Notes under the pieces: model-generated
The model's database searches: none
The model's input: the letters and a program-made list of their open reading frames with translations, nothing else
Told to the model about the DNA's origin: nothing
Shown: positions 25,429 through 36,362 of the stretch, piece after piece
How the letters are laid out: each line of letters starts with the position of its first letter
How positions within the stretch are numbered: position 1 is the stretch's first letter
From: Pseudomonas campi
GTDB taxonomy: Bacteria; Pseudomonadota; Gammaproteobacteria; Pseudomonadales; Pseudomonadaceae
Length of the DNA stretch: 64,000 nt
Assembly: GCF_013200955.2 (NCBI RefSeq)
Contig: NZ_CP053697.2
Location: forward strand, 3,162,001-3,226,000
Reading direction: 5' to 3'
Translations under genes and position numbers: made by a program

Positions 25429-25651
25429 TGAGCAGGTAAAACAGGCAAATCCCAGCGCAGATGGACAATTGTGGGAATCAACATCTTCAATTAACTCATG
25501 CAAGCGTGATCCACCGACATAAATGCATCATCGCAGCGGCGGCCCGTGCGCATGGGAATATGACGGCAGCGTGCCAGTATGGTTAGACTGCAAATCTGTA
25601 TGGCCGAACCTGCTGGGCGGCGTTTCTCAATCCTGGCGAAGCAGAGTCCCG

Positions 25652-27433
25652 ATGCAGTCACTGAGTTCTATCAGGGCGCCCGAAAGCGCCAACGATGAGC
25701 TATTCGATGGCCTGGTCCGGCTGGCCAGGCAACATGTCGGCGTGATGTCGGCGCTGGTGATCGCAGGCGCCGAGGATCAGCCGCGGATACGCACCTGCGT
25801 AGGTGCTGCACTCGAACATGCCGTCAGCCTCGGTCATCTCGAGGCCCCCTGGCGCTGCACCGATGCACTGCTCGTAGTACCCGATGTGCAGTGCGATGAG
25901 CGCCTACGCGATCTCGACCTGCTCGCCGCGGCACCCCATATACGCTTTCTGCTGGCCTGCCCACTACGAGCGCCGGCCGGTGAAGTGCTCGGCATCCTCT
26001 ATCTGCTGCACGATCAACCCCGCGAGTTGAACATGGCCCAGCAACAGACTCTGCACGAACTTGCCCAACTGGCGGCGCAACTGCTCGCCCGCGAAGCCGC
26101 CGATGCGGATTGGCAACAGCAGGTGGATCTGTTGCGCGAGAACGAACGGCGCATGGCTCTGGCGATTACCGGCAGCGGCACCGGGATCTGGGATCGCAAT
26201 GTCGCCACCGGGGAAATTCACTACTCCTCGGGCTGGAAAGCCTTGCTGGGGTATGCCGAGCACGAAGTCGGCAACCGCATCGAGGAAAGCTATACACGCG
26301 TCCACCCCGCCGACCTGACCTATGTCCAGGCGAGCATCCAGGCGCATCTCGAGCAGCACACCGAGGCGTACGAAGTCGAACACCGCCTGCAGTGTCGTGA
26401 CGGTAGCTACAAGTGGGTATGCAGCCGCGGCAAGGTGGTCGAGCGCGATGTGGCCGGCCAACCCCTGCGTATGATCGGTACCACCACGGACATCAGCGCC
26501 ATGCGCGCCCTGTCGGAGCAGGCGCAGCAGACCGCCAGCCTGATGACCGACCTGACCAATGAAATCCCCGGCATGGCCTTCCAGTACCAGCGCCTGGCAG
26601 ATGGCAGGTCTTGCTTTACCTATGCCAGCGGCGGGGTACGCACGATCTACGGCCTCAGCCCGGAGCAACTGCTGGCAAACCCGGACCTGCTGCACGAGAT
26701 CATTCACCCGGAGGATTGGGCCTTGTACCTCTCCTCCCTCGCCATCTCCGCCACCAACCTGACGCCCTGGCACCTGGAGTACCGGGTGCAGTTGCCGCAG
26801 CAAGGCACCTTCTGGCGCCAGGGCGATGCCTGCCCCAGACAGCTGGAAGACGGCAGCGTGCTGTGGCATGGCTTCATTGCCGATATCACCGAGCACAAGC
26901 TGATCGAAGCCGAGCTGCAGGAGTTCGCCACCACGGACTTCCTGACCCAGCTGTGCAACCGCCGCAGCTTCATGCTGCAGCTCGAAACCGAGCTGTCCCG
27001 GGTGCAGCGAACCGCCGGGCACTGCGCGACGCTGCTGATGTTCGACCTCGACCATTTCAAGGACATCAATGATCGCTGGGGCCACTTCGTCGGCGACCAA
27101 GCGCTGCGCCATTTCGCGGCGATCCTCCGCGCGCAGCTGCGCAAGACCGACGCTGCCGGACGGATGGGCGGTGAAGAGTTCGCCGTGCTGCTGAGCGATA
27201 CCGATATCGCCCAGGCCATGAGTTTCGGTGAACGTATTCGCAGCGAACTGGCGAGAACGCCCCTGGTTCATGCCGGTGAACAGATCCCCCTGGCGGTCAG
27301 CGTCGGCATTGCCGCCATCAACGCCGGCGATCCGACCCCCGAAGCCGCGCTGTCGCGCAGCGACATAGCGCTGTACCGCGCCAAGCGCAGCGGTCGCAAC
27401 CGCATCGAATGCCATTCGGAAGCGGCGCACTAA
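25652..27433 (+). CDS. GAF-PAS-PAS diguanylate cyclase
   Basis: A 593-residue cytoplasmic signalling protein. A GAF domain covers roughly residues 15-155. A first PAS/PAC (about 165-285) contains GIWDRNVATGEIHYSSGWK, and a second PAS lies at about 300-415. The C-terminal GGDEF domain has the active-site variant GGEEF, preceded five residues upstream by RKTD, an intact RxxD inhibitory I-site. It should make c-di-GMP with product inhibition. The ATG at 25652 was preferred over the frame start at 25523 because the GAF domain begins soon after it. No membrane segments are present. It is transcribed after the ATPase with a 223-bp gap and probably has its own promoter. Confidence 0.87.
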   Translation: MQSLSSIRAPESANDELFDGLVRLARQHVGVMSALVIAGAEDQPRIRTCVGAALEHAVSLGHLEAPWRCTDALLVVPDVQCDERLRDLDLLAAAPHIRFLLACPLRAPAGEVLGILYLLHDQPRELNMAQQQTLHELAQLAAQLLAREAADADWQQQVDLLRENERRMALAITGSGTGIWDRNVATGEIHYSSGWKALLGYAEHEVGNRIEESYTRVHPADLTYVQASIQAHLEQHTEAYEVEHRLQCRDGSYKWVCSRGKVVERDVAGQPLRMIGTTTDISAMRALSEQAQQTASLMTDLTNEIPGMAFQYQRLADGRSCFTYASGGVRTIYGLSPEQLLANPDLLHEIIHPEDWALYLSSLAISATNLTPWHLEYRVQLPQQGTFWRQGDACPRQLEDGSVLWHGFIADITEHKLIEAELQEFATTDFLTQLCNRRSFMLQLETELSRVQRTAGHCATLLMFDLDHFKDINDRWGHFVGDQALRHFAAILRAQLRKTDAAGRMGGEEFAVLLSDTDIAQAMSFGERIRSELARTPLVHAGEQIPLAVSVGIAAINAGDPTPEAALSRSDIALYRAKRSGRNRIECHSEAAH

Positions 27434-27454
27434 AAGCCGTTCACGATCTCCCCC

Positions 27455-27506
27455 AGGGTGCGCTGTGCGCCCTATAACCGGCACTCCGCTGCGCATGGCG
27501 CACCCT
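27455..27506. repeat. Extragenic palindrome (REP-like)
   Basis: AGGGTGCGC (27455-27463) pairs with GCGCACCCT (27498-27506). The loop contains TGCGCC and GCGCAT. This is a GGTGCGC-type pseudomonad palindrome lying just after the diguanylate cyclase stop codon. Confidence 0.65.
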
Positions 27507-29958
<2,452 letters not shown>

Positions 29959-29966
29959 CGCTGCAA

Positions 29967-30031
29967 GCCAGGCTTTGAGCGGCCTGGCACACCTGGCCAA
30001 GACCTGACCCGGGGCAATCCCGGGCCAGGTC
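29967..30031 (+). terminator. Tandem hairpins downstream of katG
   Basis: GCCAGGC/GCCTGGC (29967-29988) is followed by a 12-bp stem at 30001-30031, in which GACCTG plus CCCGGG pair with CCCGGG plus CAGGTC around GCAAT. Neither is followed by a T tract, so they may act as a weak terminator or as 3'-end protection. They separate katG from the convergent DMT transporter. Confidence 0.5.
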
Positions 30032-30118
30032 ACGGCTGCAGCAGCCCGCAGCGTTTAGCCCACACCAGCCCCATAACTCTCCCCGCCTTCTCTGTACCGC
30101 TGTGGCGCTTGAAAACGC

Positions 30119-31084
30119 TTACGACACTGCACTTGCTTGCGGCTTTGCTTGATCCTCGGCGACAACTTCCTGCCGCCTGAACCAGCGCTTTTGGCTGACC
30201 AGCAGCACCCCCGCCAGCACCAGGCCAGCCCCCAGCAGTTGCGCCAGGGAAACCGACTCGCGCAATAACAGCCAGCCGAAGAAGATCGTCAGGATCGGCC
30301 CCAGCGTGCCAATCAGCACCGTGCGCGCCGCACCGATACGCTGGATCGCCGCCGATTGCCAGAACACCGGCAATACCGTGGAGAAGATCGCCATCGCCGC
30401 CGCATAGGCATACACCGGCACGGGCTGGTTCAGCGCAGCAAAGGGTTGGCTGGCGACGAAGTGCAGCTGCGTGGCCAGGGTCGAGACGATGATCGCCAGG
30501 GCGGCAAAACGGATGGTCCCCAGACGCTGGATGGCGACCTCGGCACCGGCACTGTACAGCGCGTAGGACAGCGCCGAGGCGAAGACGAAGGCACTGCCGA
30601 TCAGCACCGCACGGATATCACCGGCCACGTCGAGATCATGGGCAAACGCCAGGCCAATGCCGGCATAGGACAGCAGCAGGGCCGCCACCTGGCGTTTCTC
30701 CAGGCGCTTGCCCAGCGCCAGGACACCGATCAGCACGGTCATGGTCGGGTAGATGAACAGGATCAGGCGCTCGAGCGCGGCGGAGATGTACTGCAGGCCG
30801 ACGAAGTCGAGGATGCTCGCCCCGTAGTAGCCCAGCAGGCCGAGCGCGAGCAGTAGCGCGCCATCCTTGCGCGTCAGCGGCGTGGCCGCGCGGCACAGCC
30901 AGAGCACGGCCCAGAGGGCGATCGGCAAGGCAAAGGTCATGCGCAGGGTCAGCAGCGTGACCGCGTCGACGGGGGCTGCGGCATAGGCCAGCTTGACGAA
31001 AATCGCCTTGAAGGAGAAACCAAACGCGGCCAGCACGGCCAGCACGATACCGAGGCGTTCGGCGGACCAGATATTCCAGGGCAT
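30119..31084 (-). CDS. EamA/DMT-family transporter
   Basis: A 321-residue inner-membrane protein with ten hydrophobic helices arranged as two EamA repeats (about 10-145 and 160-300). The first repeat includes FGFSFKAIFVKLAY and the second GPILTIFFGWLLLRES, the helix 4/9 signature of drug/metabolite exporters. It would export a small metabolite; the substrate is unknown. It is divergent from a LysR regulator with a 119-bp gap, the usual pairing for a LysR-controlled exporter. Confidence 0.85.
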   Translation of the reverse strand: MPWNIWSAERLGIVLAVLAAFGFSFKAIFVKLAYAAAPVDAVTLLTLRMTFALPIALWAVLWLCRAATPLTRKDGALLLALGLLGYYGASILDFVGLQYISAALERLILFIYPTMTVLIGVLALGKRLEKRQVAALLLSYAGIGLAFAHDLDVAGDIRAVLIGSAFVFASALSYALYSAGAEVAIQRLGTIRFAALAIIVSTLATQLHFVASQPFAALNQPVPVYAYAAAMAIFSTVLPVFWQSAAIQRIGAARTVLIGTLGPILTIFFGWLLLRESVSLAQLLGAGLVLAGVLLVSQKRWFRRQEVVAEDQAKPQASAVS

Positions 31085-31203
31085 GGCGGAGTAAGTCCTG
31101 CAGAGTTTTATCTGGACGAATGATCACGGCAATTGAATCCAGGTTAAATTGGGCTTTCCATAACGCATCGTTCGGATATGACCAACGCTATGCACTATTC
31201 ACT

Positions 31204-32103
31204 ATGCACTACGACCTGACCGACCTGCGCCTCTTCGTGGCGATTGCCGAAGCCCGCAACCTGACCCGTGGCGCCGAGCGCGTGCACCTGGCGGCCTCCT
31301 CGGCCAGCCATCGCATGCGCCTGCTGGAAGCGTCGATCGGCACGCCCCTGTTGGTTCGCGAGCCGCGCGGGGTAAGCCTGACCCGCGCCGGCGATGCACT
31401 GCTGCGCCATGCACGCCAGGTGTTCGCCCAACTCGAGCAGATGCATGCCGACCTCACGCCCTACGCCAAAGGGGTGCGCGGGCATGTCAGCCTGTGGGCC
31501 AACACCCACGCCACCCATGCCTTCCTGCCGGACAGCCTGGCGGCCTTCTTGAAACGCCACCCGCAGGTGAGCATTTCCCTGGAGGAGCACACCAGTCCGG
31601 AAGTGGTCATGGCCGTAGCGCGCGGCGAGGTGGAAGTCGGCGTGGTCGCCGAATCGATAGAAGGCGCGGAAGTCGAACTGCTGCCCTACCGGGCCGACCG
31701 GCTGGTGTTGATCGCGCCTGCCGACCACCCGATTGCCCAACGCACCCGCACGCCCTTCGCCGCAGTGCTGGACTACCCCTTCGTGATGCTGCATTCCGGC
31801 TCGGCCATTCACACCTTCACCATGAACGCCGCCGCCGCACTGGGCCGGCACCTCGAAGTACGCATCCAGGTGCGCAGCTTCGAGGCGGTGTGCCGCATGG
31901 TCAGCGCCGGGGTGGGCCTGGGCCTGGTGCCGCGCAGCGCCCTGGCCGATGGCCCGCCCCGCGAGCCGCTGGCCGTCATCGAGCTGGAAGAGCCCTGGGC
32001 CCAGCGCGACCTGAAAGTCTGCGTGCGCAAACGCGAGCAACTGTCACGCTTTGCCGCCGACCTGGTGGCCTGCCTGACCGGCAGCGGTGCAGACCTGCCT
32101 TAG
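31204..32103 (+). CDS. LysR-family transcriptional regulator
   Basis: A 299-residue LysR regulator. The HTH near residues 5-60 reads LRLFVAIAEARNLTRGAERV followed by the recognition helix ASSASHRMRLLE, and the effector-binding domain covers about 90-290. The ATG at 31204 was chosen because the family N-terminus (HYDLTDLRLF) starts there; the frame continues 28 codons upstream. It is divergent from the DMT exporter and 70 bp upstream of the peroxiredoxin, so it might control either. The divergent exporter is the more usual target. Confidence 0.85.
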   Translation: MHYDLTDLRLFVAIAEARNLTRGAERVHLAASSASHRMRLLEASIGTPLLVREPRGVSLTRAGDALLRHARQVFAQLEQMHADLTPYAKGVRGHVSLWANTHATHAFLPDSLAAFLKRHPQVSISLEEHTSPEVVMAVARGEVEVGVVAESIEGAEVELLPYRADRLVLIAPADHPIAQRTRTPFAAVLDYPFVMLHSGSAIHTFTMNAAAALGRHLEVRIQVRSFEAVCRMVSAGVGLGLVPRSALADGPPREPLAVIELEEPWAQRDLKVCVRKREQLSRFAADLVACLTGSGADLP

Positions 32104-32173
32104 CAGCACCCACGCCTATCCGTACTAAGCTCTGCCAGGACTGCAACGCGTCATCTTTCTGGAGGGAATCACC

Positions 32174-32827
32174 ATGGCACTGCGCATCAACGACCTCGTA
32201 CCGGATTTCACCGCCGATACCGATCAGGGCCCCATCAGCTTCCACGACTGGATCGGCTCCGGTTGGGCCATTCTGTTTTCCCACCCCAAGGACTTCACCC
32301 CGGTGTGCACCACCGAATTCGGCGCGGTCGCCCAACTGGCGAGCGAGTGGGCGAAACGTGGCACCCAGGTGATCGGCGTGTCGGTGGATGGGGTCGCCGC
32401 GCACAAGCAATGGAAAGGAGATATCGAAGGTTTCTGCGGTGCCACGGCGGGCTTCCCGATCATTGCCGATGAAGGACTGGTCGTCTCCAAGGCGTTCGAC
32501 ATGTTGCCCGCCGAGGCCTACCTGCCGGATGGCCGTACCGCAGCGGATACCGCCACCGTGCGCTCGGTGTTCATCATCGGCCCGGACAAGAAGCTCAAAC
32601 TGTCCATGACCTACCCCATGTCGGTCGGGCGCAACTTTGCCGAAGTGTTGCGCGCGCTGGACGCCTTGCAGCTGACCTACAACGTGCCGCTGGCCACCCC
32701 TGCCAACTGGGCCGTGGGCCAGGATGTCATCGTGGCCCTGGCGCTCAATGACGAGCAGGCCCGTGAGAAGTACGGCAGCATCGACATCAAGCTGCCTTAC
32801 CTGCGCACCACCCCGGCACCGAAGTAA
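32174..32827 (+). CDS. lsfA: 1-Cys peroxiredoxin (LsfA / Prx6 type)
   Basis: A 217-residue thiol peroxidase. The peroxidatic cysteine is C45 in DFTPVCTTE. The AhpC/TSA fold covers the first ~150 residues, and the long C-terminal 1-cysPrx_C region ends in LPYLRTTP. No resolving cysteine is at the usual position (the only other Cys is in IEGFCGA), consistent with a 1-Cys mechanism. It reduces peroxides and is related to pseudomonad LsfA. The ribosome-binding site (GGAGGGAATCACC) is strong. It sits among oxidative-stress genes with katG and ends at a strong bidirectional terminator. Confidence 0.9.
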   Translation: MALRINDLVPDFTADTDQGPISFHDWIGSGWAILFSHPKDFTPVCTTEFGAVAQLASEWAKRGTQVIGVSVDGVAAHKQWKGDIEGFCGATAGFPIIADEGLVVSKAFDMLPAEAYLPDGRTAADTATVRSVFIIGPDKKLKLSMTYPMSVGRNFAEVLRALDALQLTYNVPLATPANWAVGQDVIVALALNDEQAREKYGSIDIKLPYLRTTPAPK

Positions 32828-32910
32828 GGCAGTCCCAGCCCTGGAGGAAATGGCGGGCTGGCGAGTGCAGCCGCGCCCAGGCACTTTTCAGACATACACG
32901 CTGAACAATA

Positions 32911-32936
32911 AAAAACCGCCCAATCGGGCGGTTTTT
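32911..32936. terminator. Bidirectional rho-independent terminator
   Basis: ACCGCCC pairs with GGGCGGT around AATC, flanked by an A-rich left arm and a T5 right arm. It can serve the peroxiredoxin gene on the + strand and the HPF gene on the - strand, which converge on it. Confidence 0.9.
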
Positions 32937-32988
32937 CTATTACGGATTACCGGGTTCGCTCACATTGCAGTGAGGGGGCAATCGCCAC

Positions 32989-33402
32989 CTAGCCGCGGTC
33001 CAGCTCCTCCTGCTTGGCCAGGAATTCTTCCTCCAGCAAGGCATCGGTGAGGACTACTTCGCCGGGTTCGCCGATGCGCCCGGTGGAGACCACCTTGGTT
33101 TCCAGACGGCCAGACAGATGCTCCAGGGCGTGACGCATTTTCTCGACGGCACCATCCACGGCGATGCCCATTTCATCGGACTTGTGGGTGACGGAGATAG
33201 GTTGATGGCCTTTCGGGCGGGCCTCGATGTGGCAGCGCTTGTCGTCGGCGCCGGCCTTGTGTGCATTTTCATCGCTGATATGGACGACCACGCGGGTGAG
33301 AAACTCGTCGAAGTGATCGAGTTTGTCCAATACGGCGGAGCTGACCCACTCCTGAAGCCGAGCACTGCCTTCAATCTGGTTCGTGTGAACTTGAACTTGC
33401 AT
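32989..33402 (-). CDS. HPF/RaiA-family ribosome-associated protein
   Basis: A 137-residue protein of the hibernation-promoting-factor fold. The beta-alpha-beta core covers about residues 1-105: QVQVHTNQIEGSARLQEWV, the HISDENAHKAG segment, then IAVDGAVEKMRHALEHLSGR. A charged C-terminal tail (LLEEEFLAKQEELDRG) follows. Family members bind the 30S decoding site and inactivate ribosomes under stress. This one is longer than classical HPF (about 95 residues) and lacks the long-form dimerisation domain. It lies away from rpoN, so it is a second, stress-type paralogue rather than the standard hpf locus. Confidence 0.85.
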   Translation of the reverse strand: MQVQVHTNQIEGSARLQEWVSSAVLDKLDHFDEFLTRVVVHISDENAHKAGADDKRCHIEARPKGHQPISVTHKSDEMGIAVDGAVEKMRHALEHLSGRLETKVVSTGRIGEPGEVVLTDALLEEEFLAKQEELDRG

Positions 33403-33706
33403 AGGGCTTCCTCGTTTTACTGGGGTGTTGTTTCGAGGTACTGCGACTGCAAAGGCTCAGGCTGTGTGACACATCTCCCATGGTGGCGCCTGCTGCTGCA
33501 AGGGCTTGCAGCGAAAAGGTCTGCACGTTAGCGAACGGCTGGACCGCCCATCCCCCCTGCTCTGCCACAACACATCGAAGCAACCCTGGCACGTGGGCCA
33601 AGGCTGGTTGAATTCAGTCCTTGCCTAAGTCTTACTACAGTCGCGCCGGCCAGGCAAACGCGGCGTATTCATAAAGGGGCCGAGACTGTGTCGGCAATTG
33701 TCCGCC
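33403..33706. other. Non-coding segment upstream of HPF gene
   Basis: About 300 bp with no gene I can support; short frames here lack codon bias and motifs. It should contain the HPF promoter. The pairs GCTGCTGCAAGGGCTTGCAGC near 33491-33511 form a short hairpin. The segment ends at the left terminus of the family B repeat. Confidence 0.45.
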
Positions 33707-33852
33707 TAGCAGGCCGTTGAAAAACGTTGGCGAGGCAGCCAGCGCAAGGCAAGAGCAGGCGAAGAAGCGCAGTTTAGATGTCCTAAATGAGCATTCTGAG
33801 CCTGCTCTTAACGCAGCGATGGCAACGCAGGTAGTTCTTCAACAGCCTGCTA
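33707..33852. repeat. Repeat family B, full copy (146 bp)
   Basis: The ends TAGCAGGCCGTTGAA and TTCAACAGCCTGCTA form terminal inverted repeats with one mismatch; a TA target duplication is possible. Inside, CAAGGC is followed by the stem AAGAGCAGGC (33751-33760), which pairs perfectly with GCCTGCTCTT (33800-33809). A nested hairpin (TTTAG/CTAAA, 33773-33787) and AACGCAGCGATGGC follow the same order as family A. The right end supplies the TAG stop codon of the MerR gene. Confidence 0.88.
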
Positions 33853-34266
33853 CTCGCCCGGCCGGGCGTCCCGCAGGCTAGCCAGCACCCGCTCGGCGTT
33901 TTCCGTGCACTGCATGCCTTCCGGTTTGCTCTCGATGCTGGCGATGATGCTGAGCAGCTGCGCCTTGTTCTGTGCCAGGCGCTGCTGCATGGCCTCGATC
34001 TCGCCGACCTTGCGCTGCAGGCTGGCCAGCAGTTCGGCGTGGGCCCAACCCTGCTGCTCGGTGCCCGGCAACAGACGACGGATTTCCTCCAGGCTGAAAC
34101 CGGACTGCTGGGCGCAGGCGATAAGACCGAGGGTCTGCACCGTCTGCTCCGGGTACTCACGGTAGCCGTTGGCCTGGCGCTGGGCGGCAATCAGCCCGCT
34201 GGCCTCGTAGAAACGGATACGCGAGGGCGCCAGGCCGGTGCGGCTGGCCAGTTCACCGATTTTCAT
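33850..34266 (-). CDS. MerR-family transcriptional regulator
   Basis: A 138-residue MerR regulator. The winged HTH (residues 1-70) reads KIGELASRTGLAPSRIRFYEASG and contains YREYPEQTVQTLGLI. A dimerisation coiled coil follows to about residue 115, then a short tail with a single Cys in MQCTEN. It is divergent from an old-yellow-enzyme gene with 77 bp between the starts. That gap holds a 19-bp-spacer promoter with a perfect dyad, so it probably activates the reductase. Its stop codon lies within the terminus of the family B repeat, and the C-terminus (DARPGE) may have been cut short by the insertion. Confidence 0.88.
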   Translation of the reverse strand: MKIGELASRTGLAPSRIRFYEASGLIAAQRQANGYREYPEQTVQTLGLIACAQQSGFSLEEIRRLLPGTEQQGWAHAELLASLQRKVGEIEAMQQRLAQNKAQLLSIIASIESKPEGMQCTENAERVLASLRDARPGE

Positions 34267-34284
34267 GAGTTGTGCTCCGGGCTA

Positions 34285-34315
34285 TTGACCTTAAAGTTGA
34301 CTTTAACCTTAGGCT
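34285..34315 (+). promoter_or_regulatory. MerR-type promoter with 19-bp spacer
   Basis: TTGACC (34285-34290) and TAGGCT (34310-34315) are separated by exactly 19 bp. The spacer holds a perfect dyad, TTAAAGT-TG-ACTTTAA (34291-34306). Over-long spacers with an internal dyad are the hallmark of MerR-activated promoters. The promoter reads toward the flavin reductase at 34344, 28 bp downstream. Confidence 0.75.
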
Positions 34316-34343
34316 TGCTCCATCTGCTACCCCGGAGTACGCC

Positions 34344-35573
34344 ATGACCACCTTCCAATCCCTGCAACTGCCCAACGGCACCGTCATCCCCAACCGCATC
34401 GCCAAGGCGGCGATGGAAGAGAACCTGGCCGATGCCAGCCAGGGTCCGTCCGCCGAGCTGCTGCGCCTGTACCAGGCCTGGGCCGAAGGCGGCGCCGGAT
34501 TGCTGCTGACCGGCAACGTGATGGTCGACCGCCGCGCCATGACCGGCCCCGGCGGCGTGGTGCTGGAAGACGAACGCCAACTGGACAAGTTCCGCGAGTG
34601 GGCACGCATCGGCCGCGCCCAGGGTGCGCAGTTCTGGATGCAGATCAACCACCCCGGCCGGCAGATGCAGGCCAACCTCGGCCAGCAGACCGTTGCGCCC
34701 TCGGCCGTGGCCCTGGAGCTGGGCGGCCTGTCGAAGCTGTTCCCACTGCCCAAGGCGCTCGGCGACGAGGAAATCGGTGCGCTGATCCAGCGCTTCGCGC
34801 GTACCGCGCAACTGGCCGAACAGGCCGGCTTCAGCGGCGTACAGATTCACGCCGCGCACGGTTACCTGCTCAGCCAGTTCCTCTCGCCCATCAGCAACAA
34901 GCGCACGGACAGCTGGGGTGGCCCGCTGGAGAACCGCGCGCGTCTGCTACTGGAAGTGGTCAAGGCGGTGCGCGCCGTGGTGGCGCCGGGCTTCTGCGTG
35001 GCGGTCAAGCTCAACTCGGCAGACTTCCAGCGCGGCGGCTTCGACGGCGCCGACGCCAAGCGCGTGGTGCAGATGCTCGGCGAGCTGCAGGTCGATCTGG
35101 TTGAACTGTCCGGCGGCAGCTACGAGGCGCCGGCCATGCAGGGCGATGCCCGCGACGGCCGCACCCTGGCGCGCGAAGCCTACTTCCTCGAATTCGCCGG
35201 AGAGATCGCCGAAGCCGCCACGATGCCGCTGATGGTCACCGGAGGCATCCGCCGCCTGCCGGTGGTCGAGCAGGTGCTGCAAAGCGGCGTGGCCATGGCC
35301 GGCATCGCCACCGCCCTGGCCATCGAGCCGAACCTGCCACGCCGCTGGCAGGCCGGCGAGCGGCAAATCAGCGCCGAGCTGGCGCCGATCCGCTGGAAGC
35401 ACAAGGCCCTGGCCTCGCTGGCCTACATGGCCATGGTGAAGTTCCAGATGCACCGCCTCAGCCATGGCGGCCAGCCCAAGCCCAACGTGTCGCCACTGCG
35501 TGCGCTGCTCGCGGAACAGCTGAAAACCGCACGGCGCACCCGCCTGTACAAGCGCTTGATGGCGGCCAGCTAA
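34344..35573 (+). CDS. NADH:flavin oxidoreductase (old yellow enzyme family, MerR-linked)
   Basis: A 409-residue FMN enzyme with the old-yellow-enzyme TIM barrel. Features are NRIAKAAMEENLAD near the N-terminus, QINHPGRQ in the FMN-binding region, and VQIHAAHGYLLSQFLSP with the catalytic His pair. A C-terminal extension of about 50 residues follows the barrel. It would reduce activated C=C bonds or nitro compounds with NAD(P)H. The ATG at 34344 has GGAG 6 nt upstream. It is controlled, by context, by the divergent MerR regulator, which suggests induction by an electrophile. Its stop codon overlaps the stop of the convergent cupin gene. Confidence 0.87.
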   Translation: MTTFQSLQLPNGTVIPNRIAKAAMEENLADASQGPSAELLRLYQAWAEGGAGLLLTGNVMVDRRAMTGPGGVVLEDERQLDKFREWARIGRAQGAQFWMQINHPGRQMQANLGQQTVAPSAVALELGGLSKLFPLPKALGDEEIGALIQRFARTAQLAEQAGFSGVQIHAAHGYLLSQFLSPISNKRTDSWGGPLENRARLLLEVVKAVRAVVAPGFCVAVKLNSADFQRGGFDGADAKRVVQMLGELQVDLVELSGGSYEAPAMQGDARDGRTLAREAYFLEFAGEIAEAATMPLMVTGGIRRLPVVEQVLQSGVAMAGIATALAIEPNLPRRWQAGERQISAELAPIRWKHKALASLAYMAMVKFQMHRLSHGGQPKPNVSPLRALLAEQLKTARRTRLYKRLMAAS

Positions 35574-36226
35574 GCCGATAGATGCCCGGTCTTCACCCAG
35601 ATCAGACAGCCCGCATCGCTGAACGGTGTGTGTTCGGACAGGTGCGGGCTGCGCAGCCAGCTGCCGGCCGGGTAGTCGCCGAATTCGTCCTGGAAGGTAC
35701 CTTCGAGCACCAGGATTTCCTCGCCGCCCCAGTGCCGATGACGGTTGAAGCGCGTGCCCGCCGCCCAGCGCACCAACGCCACATGTTCGCTGCCGTGCTG
35801 ATGCAGCGGCAGCACCTGCAGGCCCGGCACCAGCCCCGGTAGCCAGGCGGCCGAGCGGCTGTCGATCACCAGCGGTTGCTGATCATCGGCGGCGAATTGC
35901 ATGAGTTTGACGAAGAGGGTGCAGCCTTGCCGACTGAACGGCGCGTGCTGACTGCCGATTGGATTACGCACATAGGTCCCAGCCGGGTAGTCGCCGCGCT
36001 CGTCGGAGAACACCCCGTCCAGCACCAGGAATTCCTCGCCGCCCGGATGCTGATGCTCGCTGAAATGCGAGCCGGCGGCATAGCGCACGATGGACGTGGC
36101 CCGCGCCAGCTCCTCGCCGATACGGTCGAGCATGATGCGCTCCACCCCGGCCATCGGCGATGGCACCCAGGGACTGTCGCCGGGACGGATAACGGCGCGT
36201 TGGCTGAAGTCGGCGTTGATCTGCAT
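35570..36226 (-). CDS. Tandem-cupin protein (ChrR-like cupin)
   Basis: A 218-residue protein made of two similar cupin domains (about 8-105 and 112-215). Each holds a matching motif pair: HQHPGGEEFLVLDGVFSDE in the first, HRHWGGEEILVLEGTFQDE in the second, with likely metal-binding His and Glu. Each is followed by GDYPAG. The repeats resemble the cupin half of ChrR anti-sigma factors, but no N-terminal zinc anti-sigma domain is present. It may bind a metal or oxidised compound as a sensor or minor enzyme. The ATG at 36226 was chosen since the cupin begins right after it; the longer frame runs through a terminator. It converges on the flavin reductase with overlapping stops. Confidence 0.8.
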   Translation of the reverse strand: MQINADFSQRAVIRPGDSPWVPSPMAGVERIMLDRIGEELARATSIVRYAAGSHFSEHQHPGGEEFLVLDGVFSDERGDYPAGTYVRNPIGSQHAPFSRQGCTLFVKLMQFAADDQQPLVIDSRSAAWLPGLVPGLQVLPLHQHGSEHVALVRWAAGTRFNRHRHWGGEEILVLEGTFQDEFGDYPAGSWLRSPHLSEHTPFSDAGCLIWVKTGHLSA

Positions 36227-36334
36227 GGGCGCTGGAAACCTGAAGTTGATGGATCGCGCTTGAGCATTTTGCCGGCACGGATCGATCCGCCCCAGCAAAG
36301 GCTCCTGCCGCATGTTAACGCGGGTTAAACACAA

Positions 36335-36356
36335 AGGGCCCGGCATGCCGGGCCCT
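36335..36356. terminator. Perfect 22-bp palindrome, terminator of xenA
   Basis: AGGGCCCGGCA and TGCCGGGCCCT form an uninterrupted palindrome. On the minus strand it is followed by TTTGTGTTT, consistent with termination just after the xenA stop codon. Confidence 0.75.
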
Positions 36357-36362
36357 CTGGGC

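Noticed and set aside
33371..33601. Short minus-strand frame upstream of HPF
   Set aside because: Overlaps the HPF start region in another frame, lacks coding bias and has no ribosome-binding site.
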